Source: Amycolatopsis anabasis
Lineage (GTDB): Bacteria > Actinomycetota > Actinomycetes > Mycobacteriales > Pseudonocardiaceae
Direction: 5' to 3'
NCBI RefSeq assembly: GCF_009765355.1
Contig: NZ_VTHK01000038.1
Location: forward strand, 23,476-87,475
DNA length: 64,000 nt
Position numbers and translations under genes: made by a program. The notes under the pieces were generated by a model. It ran no database searches, was not told the origin of the DNA, and saw only the letters and a program-made list of their open reading frames with translations. Below are positions 49,303-58,784 of the stretch, one piece after another (the stretch's first letter is position 1; each line of letters starts with the position of its first letter).

Positions 49303-52300
49303 CTACAGTGGACGGGCGGGAATGCCGCGCCAGCGGCTGTTGCCGGGCAGCACCTCGCCCTTCATCACCAGCGAATAGGCGTCCAGGTACGCGCCGGGCC
49401 CGACCTCGGCGTCGTAGAGCACCACCGCGCGCGTGCCGACGGTGGCCCCGTCCTCGACCTTGACCAGGGACATCTTCATCACCCGGTCCTCGAAGAGATG
49501 CGTCTGCAGGTCGGCGTTCTCCCCGATCATCGCGTCGTCGCCGATCTCCACCAGGTCGAACTCGGTCATCGCGGTGTCGTTGAGCCACACCCGCTTGCCG
49601 ACGCGGGTGCCGAACAGGCGCATCACCGGCGCGGCGAACGGGGTGCCCCAGAACTGGGCCAGGAATCCCCGCGCGGCCACCGTCTGGAACATGCCGGTGA
49701 TGAACTCGGTGCCGCGCACCCACAGGCCCCAGTAGGGTTCGGTGCGGGGCCGGTAGCGGCCCATGACCGCCCACTTCAGCAGGATCACCTGACACGTGTC
49801 GAACAGGCCCATTCCCCACCACAGCAACGGAATCAGCAGCACGAGGGCCCACGCGGGCAGCACGGTCGCCAGTCCGGCCATGGCCAGGAAACCGAGGGTC
49901 CCGCCGAGCAGCAGGATGATTTCCGGCAACGCCATCCGGACGAACTCGATGAGCAGCCGCCCGCCGATCAGCGCGGGCGTCGGCGCGTCGATGTACTTGG
50001 CCGGGAACTTCTGGCTCTCCTCCCGGCGGGGCAGGAAGAACGACGGCGAACCCAGCCAGGTGGTCTCCGGATCGACCGGCTTCTCCGGCGGCACGGAGAG
50101 CACGCCGAGCAGGCTGTTCTGGCTGATCCGGCTGCCGCACGGCAACAGGGCCTCGTTGCCGAGGAAGCTGAAGTCCGCCATCTCGGCCGGGGCCACCGCG
50201 ATCTGGCCGTGGTGGTACACCGGCGGCGCGAGCACGACCCCACCGGCCAGGAAGCTCTTGCTGCCCACCACGCACATATCGGGGTCGAGGTAGGCGGGCG
50301 GGGCGACCTCGGCCCAGCGGCCGAGCTTCATGCCCAGACCGCGCAGGAACGGGATCGCGTAGAGCGTGCAGTAGACGGTGGCGAGCATGCCGAACGTCAT
50401 CTGCAGCAGGTGGCCGGTGAACCACTGCCGCACGCCGAATCCGCTGCGCCACGGGTAGATCCCCGGGTCCACCGAGTTCAGCACCAGGCGTTTGCCTCCG
50501 ACCAGCAGCACGCAGGTGAGGAACACCTGCAACGGGCCGGCGAGCGCGACCGAGCCAAGGGCCAGGCCGATGCCACCGGTCTTGGCGCCCCAGAGCACCA
50601 GCAGCAAACCGGGGATCGGCAGCAGGAACGGCAGCAGCCGGAGGAGCAGCGCGCCACCGAGGTAACCCAGGACGACGGAGAACCGCCAGCGACCGTCGTC
50701 GGGCCGCTCGGCCATGGCCTGCAGCAAGGCGGGACGCGTGCGCAACCGTTTGCTCGGCGACCCGGCCCAGTACTCGCCGGCCGGGATGGTCTGGTCGGCG
50801 TGCACCAGCGACTGGTGTCCCACCGCGGCGTTGTCGCCGAGTTCCGCACCGGCCAGCACGACGCTGCTGGCGCCGACGAAACAACCGGAACCGATGCGGA
50901 TCGGCTCGATGCGCAGCCACCCGTCCTGGACGACGTAGGGCTGCACGCGCGACAGGACGCCGAGGCTCGTCCCGTCCCCGATCTCCACGAACTTCGGCAG
51001 GCCGATGAACTGCGTCGCGATGTGGCAGTCCCGCCCGATCCGCGCGCCGAGCAGCCGCAGGTAGCGCGGCAGCAGCGGCGTGCTGGTGAGCAGGGTGACC
51101 GGCGCGAGCGACACGATCCGCGCGTAGAACCAGAACCGCAGGTAGGTGGCGCCCCACATCGGATGCCAGCCCGGCCGGATGCCCCGCATGAGCGCCCGGG
51201 CCCCGATGATGGGCAGCAGGAACAAGGTGAGCGCGAACCAGGCCACGCAGATCGCGGCGAGCGGGACCAGCCCGATGTTCGCGAGCACGCTGAACACCCC
51301 GGTCTCGGGCACTTCGATCGGCCAGACGTGGATCTTGAGCTGGATCGCGTACCCGAGCACCAGCGCGGGCAGGCCGAGCAGGAGCAGCCACGAGTACAGC
51401 AGGAACAGCTGGACCGCACCGCAGGCCCGGAACCGCGCCGTGGAATGGCGCAACGGCTCGGGCCATTCGGTGCTTTCGGCCTGCTCCTCCTCTTCCGCCA
51501 GCTCGTGCTCGACGTAATCGGCCAGGTCGCGGATCGTCGGATGCGCGTACAGATCGCCCATGGCGAGGCCGGACATGCCCGGACGTTTCCGCAGCTGGGA
51601 GATGACCCGGGCGGCGGCGAGCGAATGGCCGCCCAGATCGCAGAAGAAATCGGCCTCGACGGAAACCTCGGCGATGCCGAGCAGTTCGGACCAGACCTCG
51701 GCCAGATCGTTCTCCAGCGGGGTTTCCGCCGGAACGTGCGGACCCGAGCCGGACCCCAGCGGCGGGGAGGTCGGCGCGGGCAGTGCCGCGCGGTTCACCT
51801 TGTCCGCGGCCAGCAGCGGGAACTTCTCCAGCACCTCGATGAAGGACGGGACCATGTACGGGGCGAGCCGCCGGCGCAGCGAGGAGTGCAGGCGGTCCCG
51901 CAGCGCGCCGTGCCGGTCGCCGTTCCCGTTCCCGTTGCCATTGCCGTTGGTGTGGCCGTCGCCGTTGCCGTTCCCGTTGGGCATCAGGGTGACGTAACCG
52001 ACCAGATCCTGGACCACGCCGTCGTTCTCCACCGTGGTGACGACCGCGTTCTCCACCTCGTGGTCCTCGCGGATGGCCTGTTCGATCTCGCCGAGTTCGA
52101 TGCGGTACCCGCGAATCTTGACCTGGGTGTCCATCCGGCCCAGGTACTCGTACTCGCCCGTCGACGTGCACCGGCCGAGATCGCCGGTGCGGTAGACGCG
52201 CGGCACCTCCGCACGGTCGCGCTCGACCGGATTGGGCACGAACCGCTCCGCGGTGAGCTCGGGCCGGTTGAGGTAACCGATGGCGACGCCCGGGCCGCCG

Positions 52301-53394
52301 ATGCAGATCTCCCCGGTCCCGCCCGGGGGCACCTCGCGCAGTTCTTCGTCGAGGACGTAGAAGCGGTAGGTCGGGAACGGGGTCCCCAGGGTCACCGGGC
52401 GGTCCGGCAGCAGTTCGCAGCAGCTCGACGAGACGGTCGTCTCGGTGGGGCCGTAGCAGTTGAGGATCCGCCGCCCGGGGCGGGACCAGCGGCGCACCAG
52501 GTCCTCGGGCATCGGTTCGCCGCTCACCAGCAGGCAGCGGACCGAGGGCGGATCGTTCTCGATCGTGGTGAGCAGCGTGGGCACGCTGCAGAACACGGTG
52601 ATCCGGTGCTCGGTGAGGAAGTCGGTGAGCCCTTCGCCGAAGCGGCGGGCGTCGGTGGGCCCGGCGACCAGCGTGGCGCCGGCGACCCAGGCCGGCCACA
52701 TCTCCTCCAGGTGGAAGTCGAAGCTGATCGACATGCCCTGGTACACGCGGTCCTCGGCGGTCACGCCGTAGATGGGCGTCGCGACGCGCAGGAAGTTCAC
52801 GATGCTGTGGTGCGAAATGGCCACGCCCTTGGGCTTTCCGGTCGAGCCGGAGGTGTAGATGACGTAACAGGGCGCCTCGGGATCGATCCCGCGCCGGGGC
52901 CGGTCGGCGGACTGCGCGTCCAGGTCCGCCTGGTCCAGCTCGAGCACCGGGCAGCCGAGCCCGGCCACGCGTTCGCGGGACGCCGAGGTCGTGACCAGAT
53001 CGCGCAGGCCGGCGTCGGTGGCGATGAAGGCCAGCCGATCGGCGGGGAACGACGGGTCGAGCGGCACGTAGGCGGCGCCCGATTTCAGCACGCCGAGCAG
53101 CGCCACGTAGGTGTCCAGCGAGCGCTCCAGCAGGATGCCGACCGGCTCGCCGGGCCGGATCCCGCGCTCGACCAGCAGGTTCGCCAGCCGGTTGGCCCGG
53201 CGGTCGAGTTGCGCGTAGGTGAGCTGGGCGTCCCCGCAGAGCACGCCGACGGCATCCGGCCGACGGTCGCAGGTGTTCTCGAAGTACTGCGGGAGCACCG
53301 CAACGCGCGGAGTATCCGCGGAATCGGTTTCGGCTGACTCGGCGGTGAGAACACCGGACCCCGGGCTACCGGCGTCCGACGTTACCTCCGTCAT
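49303..53394 (-). CDS. Pls-type amino acid homopolymer synthetase (single-module membrane NRPS)
   Basis: A 1,363-residue protein with the layout of epsilon-poly-lysine synthetase. The adenylation domain (1 to about 530) has YVIYTSGSTGKPKGVAI, SFDFHLEEMW and NCYGPTETT. A thiolation domain follows with FFCDLGGHSLAAARV. The rest is membrane segments alternating with three hexapeptide-repeat-like soluble domains (such as FVEIGDGTSLGVLS and LVEIGDDAMIGENADLQTHL), the condensing domains of this family. No thioesterase. An Asn-Gly-rich stretch lies in the adenylation C-subdomain. With DAB aminotransferase and racemase genes next to it, poly-DAB is the likely product. Confidence 0.87.
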   Translation of the reverse strand: MTEVTSDAGSPGSGVLTAESAETDSADTPRVAVLPQYFENTCDRRPDAVGVLCGDAQLTYAQLDRRANRLANLLVERGIRPGEPVGILLERSLDTYVALLGVLKSGAAYVPLDPSFPADRLAFIATDAGLRDLVTTSASRERVAGLGCPVLELDQADLDAQSADRPRRGIDPEAPCYVIYTSGSTGKPKGVAISHHSIVNFLRVATPIYGVTAEDRVYQGMSISFDFHLEEMWPAWVAGATLVAGPTDARRFGEGLTDFLTEHRITVFCSVPTLLTTIENDPPSVRCLLVSGEPMPEDLVRRWSRPGRRILNCYGPTETTVSSSCCELLPDRPVTLGTPFPTYRFYVLDEELREVPPGGTGEICIGGPGVAIGYLNRPELTAERFVPNPVERDRAEVPRVYRTGDLGRCTSTGEYEYLGRMDTQVKIRGYRIELGEIEQAIREDHEVENAVVTTVENDGVVQDLVGYVTLMPNGNGNGDGHTNGNGNGNGNGDRHGALRDRLHSSLRRRLAPYMVPSFIEVLEKFPLLAADKVNRAALPAPTSPPLGSGSGPHVPAETPLENDLAEVWSELLGIAEVSVEADFFCDLGGHSLAAARVISQLRKRPGMSGLAMGDLYAHPTIRDLADYVEHELAEEEEQAESTEWPEPLRHSTARFRACGAVQLFLLYSWLLLLGLPALVLGYAIQLKIHVWPIEVPETGVFSVLANIGLVPLAAICVAWFALTLFLLPIIGARALMRGIRPGWHPMWGATYLRFWFYARIVSLAPVTLLTSTPLLPRYLRLLGARIGRDCHIATQFIGLPKFVEIGDGTSLGVLSRVQPYVVQDGWLRIEPIRIGSGCFVGASSVVLAGAELGDNAAVGHQSLVHADQTIPAGEYWAGSPSKRLRTRPALLQAMAERPDDGRWRFSVVLGYLGGALLLRLLPFLLPIPGLLLVLWGAKTGGIGLALGSVALAGPLQVFLTCVLLVGGKRLVLNSVDPGIYPWRSGFGVRQWFTGHLLQMTFGMLATVYCTLYAIPFLRGLGMKLGRWAEVAPPAYLDPDMCVVGSKSFLAGGVVLAPPVYHHGQIAVAPAEMADFSFLGNEALLPCGSRISQNSLLGVLSVPPEKPVDPETTWLGSPSFFLPRREESQKFPAKYIDAPTPALIGGRLLIEFVRMALPEIILLLGGTLGFLAMAGLATVLPAWALVLLIPLLWWGMGLFDTCQVILLKWAVMGRYRPRTEPYWGLWVRGTEFITGMFQTVAARGFLAQFWGTPFAAPVMRLFGTRVGKRVWLNDTAMTEFDLVEIGDDAMIGENADLQTHLFEDRVMKMSLVKVEDGATVGTRAVVLYDAEVGPGAYLDAYSLVMKGEVLPGNSRWRGIPARPL

Positions 53395-54193
53395 ATTTTC
53401 CTCCTTGCTCGCAGGGCGGCATAAATCGGCGCACTTGTCTGCCGCAATGCCGCCGTCGCCAACGCGCCAGAAACCGGCACGGTGCGAAAGAACCAGACAA
53501 AACAGCGGAAATGAACTAACTAATTACCCGTCGACCGCGTCCGCGCGCAGGACGGTGTCGCCAGCCCGGATCCGGACCCCGTGGCACGGCTCTGACCTGG
53601 CTTTATGTTGGCACGGCGCATGGCCGGCTAAATCCCCGACATATTCCCTCCCCGGCACGGGGGAACTTCGGCAAAGATCCGATCTTGCCGACTCCCCCTG
53701 AAATCACAGGTTCCCCAGAAACCTCGATTTCTTCGCCGAATCGCTTCGCGGGCAGGACGTTACCGAGCAGCCAACAAAAAGGGCAAGGCTACATCCGTGT
53801 GAACCCCAAACGGAGGCATAGCCGCCTACATCTCGCCCAAATATTAGGCCAGGCGGTCGTAAACGGGGTTAATTTCCTTAAGAATCATTAACCTCGGCGC
53901 GTCCCAGTTGAGGAATAGTCGCCACTGAGCGATATGGGATATTTGCTCGAGCATCGCAGCCGGGTCACCGCCGGGCCATCCGTCGCCCGGCGGGCTCCTC
54001 CCGCCGGGTGACCGGTCGGCACCGCCGGGTGACCGGGACCGTACGGGCGCCCGGCGTCGGGTAAACCGCCGACATCAACTTTCGCATCACCGAACCTTAT
54101 GCCTGAACCCTGTTTACCGCGCGGTTTCTCTGGCACAATAGAAGTGCTGATTGAGGCATTTTCCGAACTTCCCTCCCCTGCAAGGAGAGTTCC
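53395..54193. other. intergenic region between the polymer synthetase and the LPMO
   Basis: About 800 bp without a convincing gene; GC falls in several places. It must hold the divergent promoters of the synthetase and the LPMO. One clear structure is a 7-bp inverted repeat, GGTTAAT (53867-53873) and ATTAACC (53887-53893), around TTCCTTAAGAATC. This AT-rich site may be a regulator-binding site or nucleoid-protein target. Confidence 0.5.
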
Positions 54194-55045
54194 GTGAAAT
54201 TTCGGCGCAAGAGCATGCTGGCGGCGGCCGCCGCGATAAGCGCACCAATTTCGTTACTGGTATTGCCGGCGAGCCCGGCAACTGCGCACGGCACGTTGTC
54301 GGACCCGCCCAGCCGGGTCTATGTCTGCAAACAGGAGAACCCGGAGAGCCCCAAGTCCAACGCCTGCAAGGCGGCCGTGGCCGCGGCCGGCACGCAGGCG
54401 TTCTACGACTGGAACGAGGTGTCCCGCCTCGACGCGGGCGGGCGGCACCGGGAAATCATTCCGGACGGGAAACTGTGCAGCGCGGGCCGCGACAAATACC
54501 GCGGGCTCGATCTGGCCCGTACGGACTGGCCGGCGAAACGAATCGCTCCCGGTCCGCTGACCGTCACTTATCACGCGACCGCACCGCATGCGAACAGCAA
54601 CTTCGAGTACTACATCACCCGGGACGGCTGGAACCCGAACCAGCCGTTGAAGTGGTCCGATCTGGTGCCTATTCAGACCTTCAAGAACCAGAACCCGACC
54701 ACGTTCACCAAGTGGACGATCAGCATTCCGCCGCGCACCGGGCGGCACCTGCTCTACTCGATCTGGCAGCGCGTGGTGGGCAGCGCGGAGGCGTTCTACA
54801 CCTGTTCCGACGTCGACTTCGGCGGCGGCACCCAGTTGTCCACCGGTGAGCAGGCGGCTCCGACCCCCGCAGCACCCGAGGTCGCCCCGGCCGCGCAGCC
54901 CGGTTCGGTGTGGGCGGAAGGTCCCACCTACCCGGTCGGCCACCGGCTGACCTTCGACGGCCGGACCTACGAAGCCGTCCAGGCGCACACCGCGATCCCG
55001 GGCTGGGAACCACCGAACGCCCCGGCGCTCTGGCGGCTGGTCTAG
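54194..55045 (+). CDS. AA10 lytic polysaccharide monooxygenase with C-terminal CBM5/12
   Basis: A 283-residue secreted enzyme. The signal peptide ends ASPATA, so mature protein begins HGTLSDPPSR; this histidine (H32) is one arm of the copper histidine brace, and H132 in ATAPHANSNFEYY is the other. The AA10 domain runs to about residue 220. A Pro/Ala linker and a small chitin-binding module (WAEGPTYPVGHRLTFDG) follow. It oxidatively cleaves chitin or cellulose. The two GH18 chitinases nearby favour chitin. RBS AAGGAGAG. Confidence 0.93.
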   Translation: MKFRRKSMLAAAAAISAPISLLVLPASPATAHGTLSDPPSRVYVCKQENPESPKSNACKAAVAAAGTQAFYDWNEVSRLDAGGRHREIIPDGKLCSAGRDKYRGLDLARTDWPAKRIAPGPLTVTYHATAPHANSNFEYYITRDGWNPNQPLKWSDLVPIQTFKNQNPTTFTKWTISIPPRTGRHLLYSIWQRVVGSAEAFYTCSDVDFGGGTQLSTGEQAAPTPAAPEVAPAAQPGSVWAEGPTYPVGHRLTFDGRTYEAVQAHTAIPGWEPPNAPALWRLV

Positions 55046-55053
55046 GACCCGTC

Positions 55054-55608
55054 GTGGCGAAACGGCTCAACGTCCTGCTCGGCGCCGGGCTCTGCGCGTT
55101 GGCGTTCGCCGGGTGCGCCCCGGCGAACGACGCACCGCCCCCCGGCGTCGAGCAGACCGACGTCATGTTCCTGCAGATGATGATCCCGCACCACAACCAG
55201 GGCGTCACCCTGGTGCGCCTGGCGCGGGACCGGTCGGCGCGCGAGGACGTGAAGATGCTGGCCGCCGCGATCGAAACGACGCAGATCTCCGAAATCCAGA
55301 CCATGGCCGGTTGGCTTCGTTCCTGGAACAAGCCACCGGTCGCGCCCCCGCACGCGCACGACAGCCACGGCGGGATGCCGGAGACGTCCCCGGACGAGGT
55401 GGCCGCGCTGGAGAAGGCGACCGGCGCCGATTTCGACCGCAGGTTCCTGAACACGATGATCGCCCACCAGGACGACGCCGTGCAGATCGCCCGCATGGAA
55501 GTCGCCAGAGGGGCGTTCACGGCGGCGAAGGAGCTGGCGACGAGGATCGACCGTTCCCGCTCCGCCGAGATCCAGCAGATGCTCGGCTACCTCGGAGCCA
55601 ACCGATAA
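55054..55608 (+). CDS. DUF305 lipoprotein
   Basis: A 184-residue lipoprotein with lipobox LAFAGC. It has the DUF305 features MFLQMMIPHHNQGV and MIAHQDDAVQIARMEV, with His and Met residues suited to binding metal, and a central HAHDSHGG stretch. Some DUF305 proteins bind copper. It starts 8 nt after the LPMO, a copper enzyme, so a role in copper delivery or capture for it is a reasonable guess. GTG start at 55054. Confidence 0.78.
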   Translation: MAKRLNVLLGAGLCALAFAGCAPANDAPPPGVEQTDVMFLQMMIPHHNQGVTLVRLARDRSAREDVKMLAAAIETTQISEIQTMAGWLRSWNKPPVAPPHAHDSHGGMPETSPDEVAALEKATGADFDRRFLNTMIAHQDDAVQIARMEVARGAFTAAKELATRIDRSRSAEIQQMLGYLGANR

Positions 55609-55609
55609 T

Positions 55610-55664
55610 TGTCATGAGGGGACCCCTCCAGACGAATTTTGCCTGGAGGGGTCCCCTCATGACA
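55610..55664. terminator. long perfect hairpin, bidirectional terminator candidate
   Basis: Two 22-bp arms (55610-55631 and 55643-55664), beginning TGTCATGAGGGGACCCCTCC, are perfect inverted copies around an 11-nt loop. It sits in the gap between the convergent DUF305 and chitinase genes. The stem is much longer than a usual terminator, so a small mobile or repeat origin is also possible. Confidence 0.75.
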
Positions 55665-55677
55665 GCTCCAGCACGGG

Positions 55678-56661
55678 TCAGAAGCCCGCGGTGACCTTGG
55701 AGAAGGCCCAGTCGGGCTGGTCGATGCCGCTGCACTGCGAGGTCACGCCGCCACCCGGGCAGCCGCGGTCCCGGTTGGCCGACCAGAACGCCAGGCGGCC
55801 CAGGCCGTTGGAATTCGCCCAGTCCCGGATCTTGGTCCAGGTTTCCACGGTGGTCATCTCCTGCTGATCGGACAGGCCGTTCATCCCGGAGATCCCCGCG
55901 TGGCCGAACGCTTCGGCGTCCGACCAGCCGAACGCGGACTTCAGCTTGTCCTTCAGCCCGGTCACCGCGCGAACCGTGTCGCCGTAGATGTCCTTGCTGC
56001 CGAAGTCGAACGGCATCAGGGTGAACACGTCGATCCCGGCCCGCAGTTCCTTCGCGCGGTCGACCAACCGGTTGCCCCAGGAGTTCGGGCCGGAGGTCGT
56101 GGTGCCGAAGGTGACGATCGTCTGGATGCCGGAGTTCTTCTGCTTGACGATCTTCAACGCGTTGAGGATGCGATCCTGCACGGCCTCGTTCTCGAACTCG
56201 TCGGTGTTCTCGATGTCGATGTCGATCGCCTTCAACTGGTACGCGTCGATCACCTGCTGGTAGGCGCCCGCCAGCGCCTCGGGCGTCGAGCAGTTCGGGC
56301 CGAGCTTGTTGCCGCTCCACCCGCCGAACGACGGCACGACGTCCCCACCGGCGCCGCGGATCTTGTTGATCGCGTCCGCGTCGGCGCCACCGGCCAGCGG
56401 GCGGGTGCCGTCCCACGCCGGATTGCAGCCACCGGAGGAGAGCACGAAGGCCAGCGTGAACCACTTGACCCCGCTGGCGTTCATCACCGTGGCCGGGTCC
56501 GGCGGGTTCCCCCAGCCCAGGTACAAGTACGGCGCACCGCGCCCAGCGGCCGCGGATCTGTCCACACCGGACTCGGCAGCGGCGGCGGGCAGCACCGCGG
56601 CGGCCAGCAGCGCGGCGGCGCCACCGGCGAGCACGGCTCGCAGCTTTCCTGTGACGGACAT
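55678..56661 (-). CDS. secreted GH18 chitinase (1)
   Basis: A 327-residue single-domain glycoside hydrolase 18. Signal peptide at about residues 1-29 (ending AVLPAAAAES). The catalytic DxDxE appears in KAIDIDIENTDE, with the conserved SFGGWSGN motif upstream. The enzyme lacks a carbohydrate-binding module. It ends in QPDWAFSKVTAGF, a conserved actinobacterial chitinase tail. It follows a second chitinase gene on the same strand, 16 nt apart. Confidence 0.88.
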   Translation of the reverse strand: MSVTGKLRAVLAGGAAALLAAAVLPAAAAESGVDRSAAAGRGAPYLYLGWGNPPDPATVMNASGVKWFTLAFVLSSGGCNPAWDGTRPLAGGADADAINKIRGAGGDVVPSFGGWSGNKLGPNCSTPEALAGAYQQVIDAYQLKAIDIDIENTDEFENEAVQDRILNALKIVKQKNSGIQTIVTFGTTTSGPNSWGNRLVDRAKELRAGIDVFTLMPFDFGSKDIYGDTVRAVTGLKDKLKSAFGWSDAEAFGHAGISGMNGLSDQQEMTTVETWTKIRDWANSNGLGRLAFWSANRDRGCPGGGVTSQCSGIDQPDWAFSKVTAGF

Positions 56662-56677
56662 CGCGACCTCCTCTTGA

Positions 56678-57688
56678 TCACTGAAACTGGGCGACGATCT
56701 TGGTGAAGTCGTACGGCTGCTGGGAAACGCTGCTGCACTTGCCGTCCACCCAGCCGACGTTGCCGACGCACACCCGGTCCCGGTTGAGCGACCAGTAGGA
56801 CAGGCGCCCCAGTTGGTGGTCCCGGGCGTAGCCGAGCAGGTTCCGGAAAGTGTCCACAGTGAACAGTTCGCTGGGCTGGTCGGTGTGGCCGTTCATCAGG
56901 ATCAGGCCGGTCCGCCGGTAGACCCCGGCGCCGTCGAGATCCGGCCGCAGCCGGGCCAGCTGACCGTGCACCAGTTCCATCACCCGGCGCACGTCGCCGG
57001 CCATGTTCGCCGCCGGGCCGCCGTAGTCGAAGGCCATGATCTTGTAGAGGTCGATCTGCGCTCCGAGGTCCCGGGCGCGCTGGATCTCGGCGCGGCCGAG
57101 GTCGCTCAGGCCGACCGTGGTGGTGGGCAGGGTGAGCGAGACGTGCAGGTTCGGGTTCTTCTGCTGCAACGCCTTCACCGCCTGGAACCGCCGGGTTTCC
57201 CCGGCCACGTCACCGAGGTCGTCGCCTTCGATGTCCAGATCGATGTGGGTGAGCGCGTACTTGTCGATCACCTGCTGGTAAGCGGCGGCCAGCGAAGTCG
57301 CGTCCGGGCACGCCGCGCCGAGTTCGCGCCCGTTGTAGCCGCCGAAGGAAACCGACAGGTCACCGCCGGCGCGGCGCACCTGGTCGACCTTGGCCGCCAC
57401 CGCGGTGTCGGTGCGCACCGGCTGGGTGGCCTTGCCGTCCCAGACCGGAGTGCAGCCACCGCCGTCCGGCGCCAGCACGAAGGCGAAGATGTAGCTCTTC
57501 TGCCCGCTCGCCGCGATGGCCTCACCGAGGTCCTGCGGCTTGTTGTCCAGGGGCATGTAATAGGGCGCGGCGCGCAGGGAACCCGCCGCCGGGGATGGTT
57601 CTTGAGCCGCCGCCGGTCCGGCCGGAACCAGGCCCGTACCCAGGCCCAGCCAAGCCGCGAGCGCGACGATCCGCCAGGTCGTCAGCAT
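56678..57688 (-). CDS. secreted GH18 chitinase-like protein (2)
   Basis: A 336-residue paralogue of the preceding gene. Signal peptide (WRIVALAAWLGLGTGLVPAG), SVSFGGYNGRELG motif, and catalytic segment THIDLDIEGDD with both aspartates and the glutamate. Ends QQPYDFTKIVAQFQ. The two probably arose by duplication and act with the LPMO on chitin. ATG 57688 has GGAG about 10 bases upstream; an earlier in-frame ATG at 57739 would spoil the signal peptide. Confidence 0.86.
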   Translation of the reverse strand: MLTTWRIVALAAWLGLGTGLVPAGPAAAQEPSPAAGSLRAAPYYMPLDNKPQDLGEAIAASGQKSYIFAFVLAPDGGGCTPVWDGKATQPVRTDTAVAAKVDQVRRAGGDLSVSFGGYNGRELGAACPDATSLAAAYQQVIDKYALTHIDLDIEGDDLGDVAGETRRFQAVKALQQKNPNLHVSLTLPTTTVGLSDLGRAEIQRARDLGAQIDLYKIMAFDYGGPAANMAGDVRRVMELVHGQLARLRPDLDGAGVYRRTGLILMNGHTDQPSELFTVDTFRNLLGYARDHQLGRLSYWSLNRDRVCVGNVGWVDGKCSSVSQQPYDFTKIVAQFQ

Positions 57689-57815
57689 CGACGTTCTCCA
57701 ATGCGGAGCAGGGTGCGGCCGTTCGAGGCAGGGGAACAACGGCCGTGCGGCCTAGCGTAGGTCGGTCTGGACCAATTTTGAAGAGGTGTAGACCAATTTA
57801 GTGGGACAATTTCTG

Positions 57816-58784
57816 TCAGCGTCCAGTGGACTCACCAGTCTTACGCAGGATCGCCTCGCGCATCACGTCCAGGCTGGGGAGGTTGAACGGGCGGCCCAGC
57901 GAGCGCATCAGCGAGTTGTCGGTCGGCCGGTAGACCCCGCGCTTGTGGTAGTACGCGCCCTCGTAGGTCCCGACGACGCCGCCGTCCGGCGATTCCTTGC
58001 CCAGATAGCGGTACCACTTGGCCTCGCGGTCCCGCATCGCGTCCTCGGTGTAGGTGGACACGTTGACCTCGGACGGTTCCGGTCCGGTGTAGAGGTCGTC
58101 CGGATAGTCGTACTCGTCGGCGAGCCCGCCGACCGAATGGCCCAGTTCGTGCGCCACGATCTGGCCGGACCTCGCGTTGCCGCCCGAGGAGGTCGCCACA
58201 CCGCCGCCCGCTCCCCCGTACTTCGTGCTGTTCGCCAGCGCCAGCACCTGATCGACACCGGGGGCCTGCCGCGCGTACTGGTTCGCCTTGGTCTCGTTGA
58301 CGCACAGCAGTCGTTCGGTGTTTCCACACCAGAAGTACATGTCCAGCGCGGTGTCCTTGCGCACCCCCTGGGTCGGGTCATTGTCCACACCGGACTGTGG
58401 CGAGACGACGTTGACCTGCCAGACGTTGAACGAGTCCTTCAGCGACTTGTACGGTTCGATCTGGATCAGCTCGTTCCAGCGGTTCACCGCGTGCTGGTGG
58501 TAGGTCGCCAACTGGTCCGCGGTGTAACCGTCACCGACGAACACCAGATCGAACCGCTTGTCCGACGGGCCGGTCTGCTGGATCGGCACCACGTCGGCGC
58601 GCACCTCGGTTTCGGGCGCGGGCGGCTGGTCCGGAACGGGCACCCGGATCCGGGAGATCGATCCGTCCGGCGAGAACACCTCCCGCACTTCGGTGCGCCC
58701 GGCTCCGGCGCCCGGCGCGGAAACCAGCGCGAGGAAGGCCAGACCGGCGAAGAGCGCGGCGAGGAAACGCAGTCGAGGCAGCAT
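57816..58784 (-). CDS. secreted M64-family metallopeptidase
   Basis: A 322-residue secreted zinc peptidase of the IgA-peptidase M64 family. The signal peptide is FLAALFAGLAFLALVSAP. The FDLVFVGDGYTADQLATY segment and the extended zinc motif HELGHSVGGLADEYDY are diagnostic. The substrate protein is unknown. ATG 58784 was chosen over one 14 codons upstream because it gives a better signal peptide and GGAG RBS. Confidence 0.88.
   Translation of the reverse strand: MLPRLRFLAALFAGLAFLALVSAPGAGAGRTEVREVFSPDGSISRIRVPVPDQPPAPETEVRADVVPIQQTGPSDKRFDLVFVGDGYTADQLATYHQHAVNRWNELIQIEPYKSLKDSFNVWQVNVVSPQSGVDNDPTQGVRKDTALDMYFWCGNTERLLCVNETKANQYARQAPGVDQVLALANSTKYGGAGGGVATSSGGNARSGQIVAHELGHSVGGLADEYDYPDDLYTGPEPSEVNVSTYTEDAMRDREAKWYRYLGKESPDGGVVGTYEGAYYHKRGVYRPTDNSLMRSLGRPFNLPSLDVMREAILRKTGESTGR

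Noticed and set aside
53685..53891. A 68-codon ORF in the synthetase-LPMO gap
   Set aside because: Codon use is unlike the neighbours, there is no RBS and no recognisable sequence.
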